DNA of 64,000 nt from UBA7332 sp051648105 (GCA_051648105.1 JBOFEN010000085.1:1-64000), one strand, 5' to 3'; positions 1 through 8,908 are shown, numbered from the stretch's first letter. A program made the numbers and translations. The notes: a model not told the origin generated them from the sequence alone.

Positions 1-113
1 CAAACGCATTTGCAGAGTCTTTTAATGCTAAAATTAAAGCTTTTAGAGCAAGCCTAAGAGGGGTTGTTGATGTAAAGTTCTTCCTTTTTAGACTCACTAA
101 GCTGTATGCTTAG
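1..113 (+). pseudogene. 3' end of an IS transposase (cut by window edge)
   Basis: A frame open from the window edge ends with TAG at 111-113 and encodes about 36 residues reading NAFAESFNAKIKAFRA, then LRGVVDVKFF and LFRLTKLYA. This resembles the C-terminus of DDE transposases of the ISAon1/ISL3-like group common in Bacteroidota; the family assignment is from memory. The part seen is intact, but the rest lies outside the window, so I cannot say whether the element is complete. The type 'pseudogene' is used only because the gene is partial here. The following 50 bases may include the element's right end, but no inverted repeat can be verified. Confidence 0.6.
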
Positions 114-169
114 TCCCCATGGTTTATCGGGTGAGCCGAGAGTTGTAGGTTGAAGGTGAGTTGGGGTAT

Positions 170-208
170 AAAAAAAGTGCTAACTGACCTATAGGTTAGT
201 TAGCACTT
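170..208 (-). terminator. Intrinsic terminator of tRNA-Cys
   Basis: An 11-bp stem (AAGTGCTAACT pairing with AGTTAGCACTT) is followed, read on the minus strand, by a run of T. It lies just past the 3' end of tRNA-Cys. Confidence 0.85.
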
Positions 209-211
209 AAG

Positions 212-282
212 AGGTTCCTGGCAGATTCGAACTGCCGTAAACGGTTTTGCAGACCGGTGCCTAGCCACTCGGCCAAGGAACC
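212..282 (-). tRNA. tRNA-Cys (anticodon GCA)
   Basis: On the minus strand the sequence folds as a cloverleaf. The acceptor stem GGTTCCT pairs with AGGAACC, the anticodon loop CTGCAAA gives GCA, and the T-arm contains GGCAGTTCGAATCTGCC. The discriminator base is U73, the usual cysteine identity base. No CCA is encoded. The gene has its own promoter upstream and a terminator downstream. Confidence 0.95.
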
Positions 283-298
283 CTGATTATTACGACTG

Positions 299-328
299 CA
301 AAGGTAGGTTCTTTTTGCTAAATTGCAA
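299..328 (-). promoter_or_regulatory. Bacteroidota-type promoter of tRNA-Cys
   Basis: On the minus strand a TTTG (325-328) is followed after 18 bases by TACCTTTG (299-306). This fits the Bacteroidota sigma-ABfr consensus TTTG / TAnnTTTG and lies about 17 bases before the tRNA 5' end. Confidence 0.75.
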
Positions 329-519
329 ACTTTGTAGATACTTTTTTTTAGTGATACAATTTTTTTTATCTACCTTTAGCCCTTGTAAAGCGAACAAAGA
401 TGGCACTAATATCATCCGTTATTAAGCAATTATGGCAGAATTATTCTGTTCGTGATCTTTTGGAATGACTTTTGTGTTATGCAGTAGTATTATAAACCAA
501 CAAAAGAGGAGAGGAATAA

Positions 520-2463
520 ATGTCACCAAATATAAAAGGGAAAATGCCGAAGTTTAAATTTAACTTATACTGGATTTATGCAGTAATTGCAGCCACATTC
601 CTAGGGTTACTTCTGTTTAATGATCAAGGAGTAAGCAAAGAGGTGAGCTGGACAAAGTTCGAGTCAGTTATAGCAAAGTATGACGTAGATAAGATAACAG
701 TTTATAGAGAGAAGGGTCAAGCAGTGGTTGACCTAAAGGAGTCAACAGCAGCAGAGATTTTAGAGATCCCTGCCGATAATGTTGGTAAGGACCCTAAGAT
801 GGTTGTAAACATTCCTTCTGTAGATAAGTTTGAAGAGGCCATTAAATCACACGGTAATCTCACTGCTACAATCACATATGAGGATGGTAGAGATCCTTTC
901 TGGAGCTTTCTTGTGAGCTTCGGTCCATTTATTCTACTTGCTCTTTTCTGGTTCTTCATTATCAGACGTATGTCTAGTGGTGGTGGTGCTGGAGGTGGAG
1001 TCTTTAATGTTGGTAAATCCAAAGCACAAGTTTTTGACAAGGATAATCCAGCAGCCCGCGTTACGTTCAAGGATGTTGCAGGTCTAAGCGAAGCTAAAGA
1101 GGAGATCGAAGAGATCGTAGCTTTTCTTAGAAACCCAGATAAATATACAGAGCTAGGTGGTAAAATTCCTAAGGGAGCACTACTTGTAGGCCCTCCGGGT
1201 ACAGGTAAGACGCTCTTAGCTAAGGCTGTTGCAGGCGAAGCTGAGGTGCCATTCTTCTCTCTCTCGGGATCGGATTTCGTAGAGATGTTCGTAGGTGTTG
1301 GTGCATCAAGAGTTAGAGACTTATTCCGCCAAGCAAAAGAGAAATCTCCTTGTATCGTTTTTATCGATGAGATTGATGCTGTTGGTAGAGCAAGGGGTAA
1401 GAATGCCAATATGGGAGGTAATGACGAGAGAGAAAATACGTTGAACCAGCTATTGACAGAGATGGATGGATTTGGTTCTAATAGTGGTGTTATCATTTTG
1501 GCAGCAACTAACAGGGTTGACATCTTGGATAAAGCACTATTGAGAGCTGGACGTTTCGATCGTCAGATAACAGTAGATCTACCAGAGCTGAACGATAGAA
1601 AAGAGATATTTGCAGTACACCTTCGTCCTCTTAAGATAGATGAGTCTGTTGATGTTGACTTTTTGGCACGTCAGACACCAGGGTTTTCTGGAGCTGACAT
1701 AGCAAACGTTTGTAACGAAGCGGCTCTTATTGCAGCGCGTCGTCAGAAGAATTTCGTTCAGAAGAAGGACTTCATGGATGCCGTTGATAGAATAATAGGA
1801 GGATTGGAGAAGAAATCAAAGATCACGACACAAGAGGAGCGTAGAGCGATTGCAATACATGAGTCTGGCCACGCCACTTTAAGCTGGTTCCTTCAGTTTG
1901 CAAACCCATTGGTTAAGGTAACTATTGTACCTCGTGGACGAGCATTGGGAGCTGCTTGGTACTTGCCTGAGGAGAGACAGATCACAACAAAAGAGCAGAT
2001 GCTTGATCAGATGTGTTCAACTCTAGGGGGAAGAGCAGCAGAGGAGATCTTCATTGGTCGTGTCTCATCGGGAGCGATGAATGACCTTGAGAGAACAACA
2101 AAGCAAGCTATCGGCATGGTCGCTTATATGGGTATGAGTGATAAGCTACCAAATATATGCTATTATGATTCATCAGGTCAGGAGTACTCATTCTCTAAAC
2201 CATACAGTGATGAGACAGCTAAGCTTATTGATCAAGAGGTGGCATCTATCATCTCTGAGCAGTATAATAGAGCTAAAGAGTTGCTGCTAGAGCATCGCGA
2301 TGGTCATGAGCGCTTGACAAACCTGCTTCTAGAGAAAGAGGTAATATATAAGGAGGATCTTGAGGAGATCTTTGGTAAACGTCCTTGGACTTCACGCTCA
2401 GAGGAGATCATAGAGCTTGAGGAGGCAAGAATGGCTCAAGAGGAGTTGTCAAAGAACAACTAA
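520..2463 (+). CDS. ftsH: ATP-dependent zinc metalloprotease FtsH
   Basis: This is a membrane-bound AAA+ protease that degrades misassembled membrane proteins and short-lived regulators. The 647 residues show two transmembrane segments (about 15-34 and 127-147) around a periplasmic domain, and a glycine-rich linker. The AAA module has Walker A GPPGTGKT at 224-231 and Walker B with D283/E284. The protease domain has the zinc motif HESGH at 447-451 and a likely third ligand near D522. Length matches the family. An AGGAG-like sequence 8-14 bases before the ATG is unusual for this phylum. rpe follows after 27 bases. The common neighbours rsfS and cdsA are absent here. Confidence 0.97.
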   Translation: MSPNIKGKMPKFKFNLYWIYAVIAATFLGLLLFNDQGVSKEVSWTKFESVIAKYDVDKITVYREKGQAVVDLKESTAAEILEIPADNVGKDPKMVVNIPSVDKFEEAIKSHGNLTATITYEDGRDPFWSFLVSFGPFILLALFWFFIIRRMSSGGGAGGGVFNVGKSKAQVFDKDNPAARVTFKDVAGLSEAKEEIEEIVAFLRNPDKYTELGGKIPKGALLVGPPGTGKTLLAKAVAGEAEVPFFSLSGSDFVEMFVGVGASRVRDLFRQAKEKSPCIVFIDEIDAVGRARGKNANMGGNDERENTLNQLLTEMDGFGSNSGVIILAATNRVDILDKALLRAGRFDRQITVDLPELNDRKEIFAVHLRPLKIDESVDVDFLARQTPGFSGADIANVCNEAALIAARRQKNFVQKKDFMDAVDRIIGGLEKKSKITTQEERRAIAIHESGHATLSWFLQFANPLVKVTIVPRGRALGAAWYLPEERQITTKEQMLDQMCSTLGGRAAEEIFIGRVSSGAMNDLERTTKQAIGMVAYMGMSDKLPNICYYDSSGQEYSFSKPYSDETAKLIDQEVASIISEQYNRAKELLLEHRDGHERLTNLLLEKEVIYKEDLEEIFGKRPWTSRSEEIIELEEARMAQEELSKNN

Positions 2464-2490
2464 GTTGTAAATACAATAAAATATATAGCA

Positions 2491-3135
2491 ATGATTATTT
2501 CACCCTCTATGCTCTCTGCTGACTTTGGGAATATGCAGCGAGATGTTGAGATGTTAAATGCAAGTCAAGCTGATTGGTTGCATATTGATGTTATGGATGG
2601 AGTGTTTGTTCCAAACATCTCATTTGGTTTCCCTGTTATTGAATATATTAAGAAGCATGCAAAGAAGCCTCTTGATGTGCACCTTATGATTGTTGAACCT
2701 CAGAGATATGTTCAAGAGGTAAAAGATTGTGGTGCTGAATATATGACAGTGCACTATGAGGCATGTACGCATCTCGATAGGGTAATACACCAAATCAAGG
2801 ATGCTGGTATGAAGGCTGGTGTTAGTCTTAATCCACATACGCCTGTAGATGTTTTGGAGAATGTTATTCAGGAGCTAGACCTCGTTCTTATTATGAGCGT
2901 AAACCCTGGGTTTGGTAATCAGAAGTTCATTCCATATTCTGTTGACAAAGTTCGTCGACTAAAAGAGCTTATTGAACGAAAAGGTTCGAAAGCGCTTATA
3001 GAAGTAGATGGAGGAGTGAATCTTGAGACTGGTAAGCTGCTAAAAGATGCTGGAGCTGATGCTCTAGTTGCAGGTAGCTTTGTCTTCAAGTCTGCTGATC
3101 CAACAACTACAATATCGGAGCTTAAGGCTATATAA
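2491..3135 (+). CDS. rpe: Ribulose-phosphate 3-epimerase
   Basis: This cytosolic enzyme of the pentose phosphate pathway interconverts ribulose 5-phosphate and xylulose 5-phosphate. The 214-residue TIM barrel carries the family motifs in order: SMLSADF near the N-terminus, HIDVMDG with a metal-binding His/Asp, DVHLMI, MSVNPGFGNQKF, and VDGGVN with the second catalytic Asp near the phosphate site. Length is normal. It lies between ftsH and comEC with gaps of 27 and 18 bases, so the three are probably one transcript. The rpe-comEC pairing is one I recall in Bacteroidales. Confidence 0.96.
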   Translation: MIISPSMLSADFGNMQRDVEMLNASQADWLHIDVMDGVFVPNISFGFPVIEYIKKHAKKPLDVHLMIVEPQRYVQEVKDCGAEYMTVHYEACTHLDRVIHQIKDAGMKAGVSLNPHTPVDVLENVIQELDLVLIMSVNPGFGNQKFIPYSVDKVRRLKELIERKGSKALIEVDGGVNLETGKLLKDAGADALVAGSFVFKSADPTTTISELKAI

Positions 3136-3153
3136 TATTTAAACCACATTATT

Positions 3154-5187
3154 ATGGTTAGAGCCACCTCACCTATTAGTAAAGTGCCGCTTTTGCGTAT
3201 TGTACTTCCACTAATAGCTGGGGTGGTTTTTTCTGTATATATACCTCACTTATGGCTGTTGATCCTTTTGGGACCACCTCTCATCATCACACTAATCTCT
3301 CTTTATGTCTATAGAAGAGAATCAGTAGTAGCCTATCTCTCACCTCTTGCTACAATTCTTCTCTCTATGTTATTAGCCCTTTTTCTAGTTTGGGAGAGGG
3401 GGTATAATGAGCCAAATCTTGGTGATGATATAATATACTTTAAAGCTACACTTCTTGATACCCCTCAACCCAAAGATAGATCTCTATCCCTAGAGTTAAG
3501 AGTCGAAGCTGTTGGTGACTCATTGCTGAGTTTTACCCCTGCTGATTATCGCTCAATTCTTTATGTGCCTTACTCTTGCTCGTCAGATAGTTTGAAGATT
3601 GGTGATAAGATTCTCTATTGTTCTAGGTTTGAAATGCCAGATAGAGATCCGCTACCAGGAGCTTTTGATTATCCTGCCTACCTTCGTAGAGGCGGTGTTT
3701 ATCAGAGTACATATGTTGATAGTACTATGTGGGGAGTGGTTGGGTCAAGTAGTTCACCTATGCTTCTTCCTGCAAAATGGCGAGCTAAGCTTCTCGATGG
3801 CGTTAAGGGACTACTACCAGAGGCTCAGCGCCACTCTCTTGTTGAGGCAATAATCTTAGGTTACAAACAAGACCTAACCCAAGATCAGAAGCATAACTTT
3901 AGGGTTGGAGGATTGTCTCACCTACTAGCAGTTAGTGGATTTCATGTAGCCATACTCTTCTCCCTATTCTCATTGGTTCTAATAACTATAGGTAGAGATA
4001 GTAAGTTTTATATATTAAGGGTAGCACTTCCTCTTACTCTTCTTTGGTGTTATGCACTTGTTGTTGGGGCTACTCCATCAGTCCTTCGAGCGTCATTGAT
4101 GTTGACTCTATATTCTCTATCAAAACTTCTAAGGAGAGGAGCAACCCCTTATAATACACTTCTATTTGCGGCACTTATCCTTATACTCATAGACCCATAT
4201 TCTATATGGGATATTGGAGCTCAACTAAGCTTTGTGGCAGTGATGGGTATCATTCTCTATAGTCAGACACTAGGCAAGAGGATCAGTAAACTGGGCCGTT
4301 ACCTACCTGTTTTACTTACTCTACCTCTAGTGACTATTTCGGCTCAGATAGCTACATCGCCATTGACTATTTACTATTTCAACTCATTCCCAACCCTATT
4401 TCTACTTGCCAATATTCTTATCGTTCCGCTCATATATATAATAATATTCTTCACTTTACCACTACTGCTTATTCATATGCTACTGGGGGTTAAGTTCAAT
4501 TTTTTTGTGGCTCCCCTAGAGTGGGTATTGGATCTGTTAAATAGTACGACTAGTTGGATTGCATCTCGAAATGTTGCCTCGATAGATGAGCTATTTATTC
4601 CAATCTATTGGGTTATAATATTATACCTCATTTATCTGATGCTTTCACTTCCGATTCCTATTGTTAGAAAAACTTTAGCCTCATCAGCATTACTGTTAAC
4701 CCTCTTTGCATCTACTATATACTCACATTGGATGGAGAGTAGAAGGAGTGGGGTGGAGCTGATGTATTGTAGCTCTGGAAGAGTCTATGTAGAGTATCAA
4801 GGATTACGTACAATAGTCTATGCTGACTCAATTCATCAAAGGGATATGGAGACACTTCAGAGATGGAGTGGTAGGCGAAGGGGACAACTAGTTGTAGAGA
4901 AGATGAATGAACCACTATGGAGTAGTAATGGGCGCTCTATTCTATATCTTGATAGTGATACCCTCCGTTATAAGAGTGTAGATTCAGATTTTACTGTCGA
5001 CTACCTTATATTAGAGAGAGGTTGTAGAGGAGATCTAGATCACTACATAGGTCTATTATCACCTAAAAGGCTTCTGTTATCCCCGAAGTTGTATGGCTAT
5101 TGGAGTGATAGGTGGAAACATGAAGCAGACTCGCTACAGATCCCTATTGATATTGTTGAGAAAGATATGCCATATAGACTCTATTGA
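3154..5187 (+). CDS. comEC: ComEC/Rec2-family DNA uptake membrane protein
   Basis: The 677 residues are rich in transmembrane helices. A periplasmic DUF4131-like segment (about 85-190) is followed by the Competence domain with the signature HLLAVSGFHV starting near 256. The protein is a candidate inner-membrane channel for single-stranded DNA in transformation. The C-terminal 150 residues correspond to where other ComEC proteins carry a metallo-beta-lactamase domain. Here the region is short and I see no HxHxDH motif, so that nuclease-like domain looks lost or reduced. ATG at 3154 lies 18 bases after rpe. Whether it serves competence in this organism is not shown by the sequence. Confidence 0.9.
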   Translation: MVRATSPISKVPLLRIVLPLIAGVVFSVYIPHLWLLILLGPPLIITLISLYVYRRESVVAYLSPLATILLSMLLALFLVWERGYNEPNLGDDIIYFKATLLDTPQPKDRSLSLELRVEAVGDSLLSFTPADYRSILYVPYSCSSDSLKIGDKILYCSRFEMPDRDPLPGAFDYPAYLRRGGVYQSTYVDSTMWGVVGSSSSPMLLPAKWRAKLLDGVKGLLPEAQRHSLVEAIILGYKQDLTQDQKHNFRVGGLSHLLAVSGFHVAILFSLFSLVLITIGRDSKFYILRVALPLTLLWCYALVVGATPSVLRASLMLTLYSLSKLLRRGATPYNTLLFAALILILIDPYSIWDIGAQLSFVAVMGIILYSQTLGKRISKLGRYLPVLLTLPLVTISAQIATSPLTIYYFNSFPTLFLLANILIVPLIYIIIFFTLPLLLIHMLLGVKFNFFVAPLEWVLDLLNSTTSWIASRNVASIDELFIPIYWVIILYLIYLMLSLPIPIVRKTLASSALLLTLFASTIYSHWMESRRSGVELMYCSSGRVYVEYQGLRTIVYADSIHQRDMETLQRWSGRRRGQLVVEKMNEPLWSSNGRSILYLDSDTLRYKSVDSDFTVDYLILERGCRGDLDHYIGLLSPKRLLLSPKLYGYWSDRWKHEADSLQIPIDIVEKDMPYRLY

Positions 5188-5285
5188 GTTTAGTTAATTG
5201 CAAAATTCTTCACACTCTAATTGGTTGTTTTATAGGCCTCTATTTGTGTCTTGTCCTCTAGGGTTGAAAAAAATAGCGTCGTAAA

Positions 5286-5317
5286 CTTGCAGGTTTTACA
5301 TAAATAGAGTACATTTG
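5286..5317 (+). promoter_or_regulatory. Promoter of the tRNA-Met pair
   Basis: CTTG (5286-5289) and TACATTTG (5310-5317) are separated by 20 bases and match the Bacteroidota promoter pattern. They lie about 45 bases upstream of the first tRNA. Confidence 0.65.
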
Positions 5318-5362
5318 CAGAGCAATTGAGGGTTTGCCGACTCTTGGTTGTGCCAAAATAAT

Positions 5363-5436
5363 GGCGAGATAGCTCAGATGGTTAGAGCGCATGATTCATA
5401 ATCATGAGGTCCCCGGTTCAATCCCGGGTCTCGCTA
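5363..5436 (+). tRNA. tRNA-Met (anticodon CAT), copy 1
   Basis: This 74-base cloverleaf has acceptor GGCGAGA pairing with TCTCGCT, D-arm GCTCAGATGGTTAGAGC, anticodon stem CATGA/TCATG with loop TTCATAA, and T-arm CCCGGTTCAATCCCGGG. The CAT anticodon could also be initiator Met or tRNA-Ile2 (lysidine-modified). The initiator hallmarks (unpaired first base, GGG/CCC anticodon stem) are missing, so elongator Met is the most likely reading. It is identical to the copy at 5483. Confidence 0.9.
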
Positions 5437-5482
5437 CAGATAAGATTTTGGCATCTGCGGGCTTCCACTGTGGGTGTCATAT

Positions 5483-5556
5483 GGCGAGATAGCTCAGATG
5501 GTTAGAGCGCATGATTCATAATCATGAGGTCCCCGGTTCAATCCCGGGTCTCGCTA
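5483..5556 (+). tRNA. tRNA-Met (anticodon CAT), copy 2
   Basis: This is a base-for-base copy of the tRNA at 5363-5436, starting 46 bases after it. No separate promoter is visible between the two copies, so both are probably processed from one transcript that ends at the hairpin at 5561. Confidence 0.9.
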
Positions 5557-5560
5557 CGAA

Positions 5561-5599
5561 GGAGAGTTCTTAATGAATAATTAAGGACTCTCTTTTTTT
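5561..5599 (+). terminator. Intrinsic terminator after the tRNA-Met pair
   Basis: An inverted repeat (GAGAGTTCTTAAT against ATTAAGGACTCTC, with small mismatches) is followed by seven T, directly after the second tRNA. Confidence 0.85.
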
Positions 5600-5655
5600 A
5601 TGCCTTGATAAACAAAGAGTTCTACTTAATCTATTATCTATTGAATCTAAATTTA

Positions 5656-5663
5656 TACCTTTG
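5656..5663 (+). promoter_or_regulatory. -7 element TACCTTTG before the permease gene
   Basis: TACCTTTG matches the Bacteroidota -7 consensus. It places the transcript start near 5670, which excludes in-frame start codons at 5661 and supports ATG at 5688. No good -33 element is visible at the expected distance. Confidence 0.6.
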
Positions 5664-5687
5664 CAGCCAATTTCCCAAATCTTGATT

Positions 5688-7364
5688 ATGGAGTGGATAG
5701 AGCAGCTTTTTAATAATCCAACTGTTGTACAATCAGTACTTCTCCTTTGCGTTGTTAGTGCATTGGGGCTTATCTTAGGGCGAATAAAGATCTTTGGCAT
5801 ATCGCTCGGTGTAACTTTTGTCTTCTTTGTAGGCATTGTTGCAGGCCATTTTGGTTTTGTACCAGACCCCTCAATGCTAGGATTTGCTCAAAGTTTTGGG
5901 CTTATACTATTTGTATACGCATTGGGGCTACAAGTAGGGCCAGGTTTCTTCTCATCATTTCGCAATGGGGGAATTAAGTTGACTATGCTAGCCTCTAGTG
6001 TTGTGGCTATTGGTCTGATACTATCTGTTCTTTTCCACAAGTTATTAAATATACCCATAGCTGAGATGATGGGGATACTTTCTGGTGCCGTAACAAATAC
6101 ACCGGCTCTTGGGGCAGCCCAGCAGACTCTTGACTATATGCGTCACATTGATAGTACTATCCCTGGAGCAGAAATCGCATTAGGTTGTGCTGTTGCTTAT
6201 CCACTAGGTGTGGTTGGTGTAATTATGGCGTTAGCTATTCTCAATAGACTCTTCCCATCAGACTCATCATCACAAACTGATAACTCCTCCAAAGAGAAGC
6301 GTGCATATATAGCCAGCTTCCAGATTACCAATAACCAGCTTAAGGGTAAAACTGTTAAGGAGGTGGCTACTCTATCTCATAAAGATTTTGTTATCTCACG
6401 CTTGTGGAGAGATGGTAAGGTGACCATACCAAACTCAGAGACAACCTTTGCTACAGGTGATAGAGTTCTCGTTATGACAACTGAGTCTGATGCAGAATGG
6501 CTAGAACTTCTTTTCGGAGCTCAAGAGGCTAGGAACTGGAATGATGATGCTATCGATTGGAATATGATTGATAGTGATCTTGTCTCACGACGAATACTTG
6601 TTACACAGCAGAATATTAATGGTAAGAAACTAGGAGCACTAAGGCTTCGTAACCTTTATGGTGTTAATGTTACTCGTGTAAACCGTTCGGGTATCGAACT
6701 GTTGCCTAATAGAGATCTGCTCCTGCAGATGGGCGATAAGTTGACAGTTGTTGGTGAGAAGGCATCAATAAGCAATGTCGAGAAGGTGTTGGGTAACTCT
6801 CTTTCTCGTCTCAAAGAGCCTAATCTTATTACTATATTTATAGGGATTGTACTAGGATTGATGTTGGGTTCAGTACCTATATCTATACCTGGAGTTTTGG
6901 TGCCAATTAAGTTAGGTATTGCCGGTGGTCCTATAGTGGTTGGGATATTGATGGGTGCTTTTGGACCTAGATTATCTATGGTAACATACACCACACAGAG
7001 TGCTAATCTGATGCTGCGTCAAATTGGTATTACACTTTATCTTGCAGGATTGGGTATGGAGTCTGGAGGTCGATTTGTAGATACAATTCTTCGACCAGAA
7101 GGAGCCCTTTGGATCATTGTAGGTTTCGCCCTGACAATAGTACCTGTATTGATTGTTGGTTTAGTAGCTCTAAAGCGTTACAAACTCGATCTATCAGTTG
7201 TTTCAGGTATGTTGTGTGGAAGTATGTCCAACCCAATGGCTCTAAACTATGCTAACTCGAATATTGGAGGAGACCAACCATCAGTATCTTATGCTACAGT
7301 ATATCCAATTGTAATGTTTCTCAGAGTAATAACAGCTCAGCTACTACTAACCCTTTTTCTATAA
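5688..7364 (+). CDS. AspT/YidE-family putative transporter with two RCK_C domains
   Basis: The 558 residues show the duplicated membrane architecture of the AspT/YidE/YbjL family. Hydrophobic blocks lie at about 1-185 and 375-558, and two TrkA-C (RCK_C) regulatory domains lie between them (about 202-275 and 295-365). The AspT member exchanges aspartate for alanine; the substrate here is unknown. Glycine-rich hairpins such as LSGAVTNTPALGAA and the C-terminal LCGSMSNPMALNYA are typical of the family. The gene stands alone with its own -7 element. The ATG at 5688 was chosen because an upstream TTG falls inside the promoter. Confidence 0.88.
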   Translation: MEWIEQLFNNPTVVQSVLLLCVVSALGLILGRIKIFGISLGVTFVFFVGIVAGHFGFVPDPSMLGFAQSFGLILFVYALGLQVGPGFFSSFRNGGIKLTMLASSVVAIGLILSVLFHKLLNIPIAEMMGILSGAVTNTPALGAAQQTLDYMRHIDSTIPGAEIALGCAVAYPLGVVGVIMALAILNRLFPSDSSSQTDNSSKEKRAYIASFQITNNQLKGKTVKEVATLSHKDFVISRLWRDGKVTIPNSETTFATGDRVLVMTTESDAEWLELLFGAQEARNWNDDAIDWNMIDSDLVSRRILVTQQNINGKKLGALRLRNLYGVNVTRVNRSGIELLPNRDLLLQMGDKLTVVGEKASISNVEKVLGNSLSRLKEPNLITIFIGIVLGLMLGSVPISIPGVLVPIKLGIAGGPIVVGILMGAFGPRLSMVTYTTQSANLMLRQIGITLYLAGLGMESGGRFVDTILRPEGALWIIVGFALTIVPVLIVGLVALKRYKLDLSVVSGMLCGSMSNPMALNYANSNIGGDQPSVSYATVYPIVMFLRVITAQLLLTLFL

Positions 7365-7402
7365 TCATAGTTGTAGGGCAGAGCAATAATGAATATAAAT
7401 AG

Positions 7403-7436
7403 ATCCAGACTCGTCTATAAATAGGTGAGTCTGGAT
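7403..7436 (+). terminator. Terminator-like hairpin after the permease gene
   Basis: ATCCAGACTC pairs with the later GAGTCTGGAT. It is followed by the T-rich ATATTTATTTATG rather than a clean T run. The remaining bases up to the fic stop codon (to 7799) show no gene or clear repeat, only an 8-bp inverted pair CGGATAGC/GCTATCCG about 100 bases apart. Confidence 0.55.
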
Positions 7437-7799
7437 ATATTTATTTATGTAAACCACCATTCGGATAGCCCCTAGCCATCTAACCCTAAACCCATAAGCA
7501 ATGCGAGAGAAGCATCTAAACCCTAAGCCATTTTGTCCACGTATAAGAGCTACGTTACAGCTTCGCTATCCGTTTAATTCAATATGCATTATTAGCAGGG
7601 TATGAAACATCCTTACCTTTTTAATGTTTATATACGAATTACTTTACTAGAGAGTAATAACCCTTTGAGTTTCTATTCCATATAATTATGCTACTTCTTA
7701 CTTTGCCTATTAGGCAATATTTATAGGGCCAACTTCTGTGACAAATGCAGAAGATGAGGAGTTGATTCCTAGATAGTGTTATAGAATAATGTAAATAGA

Positions 7800-8687
7800 T
7801 CAGTATTTGATTTCAAAATAGTCCAAAAATGCTTTGTAATCATCTTGAGCTGATAGGCATGTGTCAAGTAAGTAACCACGCTGATTACCCCATTGTTGCA
7901 GACCTCTGTGGTAAAACATTTTCAGTTCATCATTAATAATAAACGGAACTTCAGATGTAGCTAAACACTCCTTGAATATTATTAATCTCCCAACACGTCC
8001 ATTTCCGTCTTGAAACGGATGAATTGCCTCAAAATTATGATGGAACTCTATAATATCTTCAAAAGATTTACATCTTAAACTATTGTATGCCTTCAACAGT
8101 TGTTTCATCTCTTGTGAAACTTTAGCAGGCGAGGTTGTTTCATTACCACCCACTTCGTTGGGTAGCTTTTTGTAATCACCCACAACAAACCAACTCTTTT
8201 TACTATCAGATGTTCCAGATTTAAGTGTTCTATGTAACTCTTTAATCAGATCTTCAGAAAGTGGATCTACAGCACGTTCTATGATTATATCTATACATCG
8301 GAAGTGGTTTGCTGTTTCGATGATATCATCTATATTGACACTCTCAGTTGTTATACCAATGGTATTAGTCTCGAAGATGTATCTTGTTTGCTCATGTGTC
8401 AATCGGCTACCTTCTATATGATTTGAGTTGTAGGTTAGATCAATCTGAGTTTTGTGGTATATGCCACCCTTTAAGTTCATCTCTTTTTCCTCTCTTAATC
8501 TTTTTAGCAGAGGAGATATAGCGACCCTTTTTTTCTTTAGCATAGGAGGAGTAGCCTCAGAGGGGATGCTCCACGTCTTACCAGTTATGAAAGCACCCTC
8601 GATTTTACCTAGTGCACACTGATTTCTTACAGTACGCTCAGATAAGTCATGTATCTTTGCAAATTCACTTACGGAGATATAGTTCAT
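7800..8687 (-). CDS. Fic-domain AMP-transferase with N-terminal HTH
   Basis: Fic proteins usually transfer AMP from ATP to a target hydroxyl group. The core motif HPFQDGNGR starts at H223. An inhibitory motif of the [ST]xxxE[GN] type (SNHIEG, S88-E92) lies N-terminal to the core, as in class II Fic proteins, so activity is probably self-restrained. The first 50 residues (ISVSEFAKIHDLSERTVRNQC...GKTWSIP) look like an excisionase/MerR-like winged HTH. It stands alone, with no antitoxin-sized partner. A 24-bp palindrome covers its promoter, so autoregulation is likely. The target is unknown. Confidence 0.9.
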   Translation of the reverse strand: MNYISVSEFAKIHDLSERTVRNQCALGKIEGAFITGKTWSIPSEATPPMLKKKRVAISPLLKRLREEKEMNLKGGIYHKTQIDLTYNSNHIEGSRLTHEQTRYIFETNTIGITTESVNIDDIIETANHFRCIDIIIERAVDPLSEDLIKELHRTLKSGTSDSKKSWFVVGDYKKLPNEVGGNETTSPAKVSQEMKQLLKAYNSLRCKSFEDIIEFHHNFEAIHPFQDGNGRVGRLIIFKECLATSEVPFIINDELKMFYHRGLQQWGNQRGYLLDTCLSAQDDYKAFLDYFEIKY

Positions 8688-8698
8688 ACTTTTGTTTT

Positions 8699-8707
8699 TA
8701 TCGGCAA
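8699..8707. promoter_or_regulatory. Extra half-site of the fic operator
   Basis: TATCGGCAA repeats one arm of the palindrome centred at 8752/8753. It lies 12-20 bases upstream of the fic start codon. Confidence 0.4.
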
Positions 8708-8729
8708 GTTAATAGCTTAAATTGCGCTT

Positions 8730-8764
8730 CAAAGTTACTGTTTATTGCCGATATCGGCAATAAA
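8730..8764 (-). promoter_or_regulatory. fic promoter with overlapping 24-bp palindromic operator
   Basis: On the minus strand TAACTTTG (8730-8737) is a -7 element, and TTGC (8757-8760) lies 19-20 bases upstream as a weak -33. The bases 8741-8764 form a perfect inverted repeat, TTTATTGCCGAT followed by its exact complement. This fills the spacer and covers the -33, which is where a repressor would bind. The HTH domain of the Fic protein itself is the obvious candidate. Confidence 0.65.
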
Positions 8765-8861
8765 TTATGTTAAAATAGACAACTTAGCTCTTTAAGATAT
8801 CATTAAACTATTTCTGTTCTTGATGAAAGGTGTTATAGTTTTGTGTATACTCTGGTAATAA

Positions 8862-8899
8862 GAAAAGAGCGTATTCCGACTAACGGAATACGCTCTTTT
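8862..8899 (-). terminator. Strong terminator of the aldo/keto reductase operon
   Basis: A perfect 15-bp stem (AAAGAGCGTATTCCG with its complement) has a 5-base loop and a T-rich tail on both strands. It can serve the minus-strand operon. Confidence 0.85.
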
Positions 8900-8908
8900 A
8901 TCTGTTCT

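Noticed and set aside
361..519. Possible rsfS gene before ftsH
   Set aside because: rsfS often precedes ftsH in Bacteroidota, but no frame of sufficient length or matching sequence is found between tRNA-Cys and ftsH.
717..1523. Long frame of 268 codons antisense to ftsH
   Set aside because: It is the mirror of a clear FtsH reading frame and has no recognisable domains; other antisense frames across the window were dropped for the same reason.
7437..7799. Possible gene remnant between the permease and fic
   Set aside because: No frame longer than a few dozen codons and no similarity that I can recognise; only a short inverted pair.
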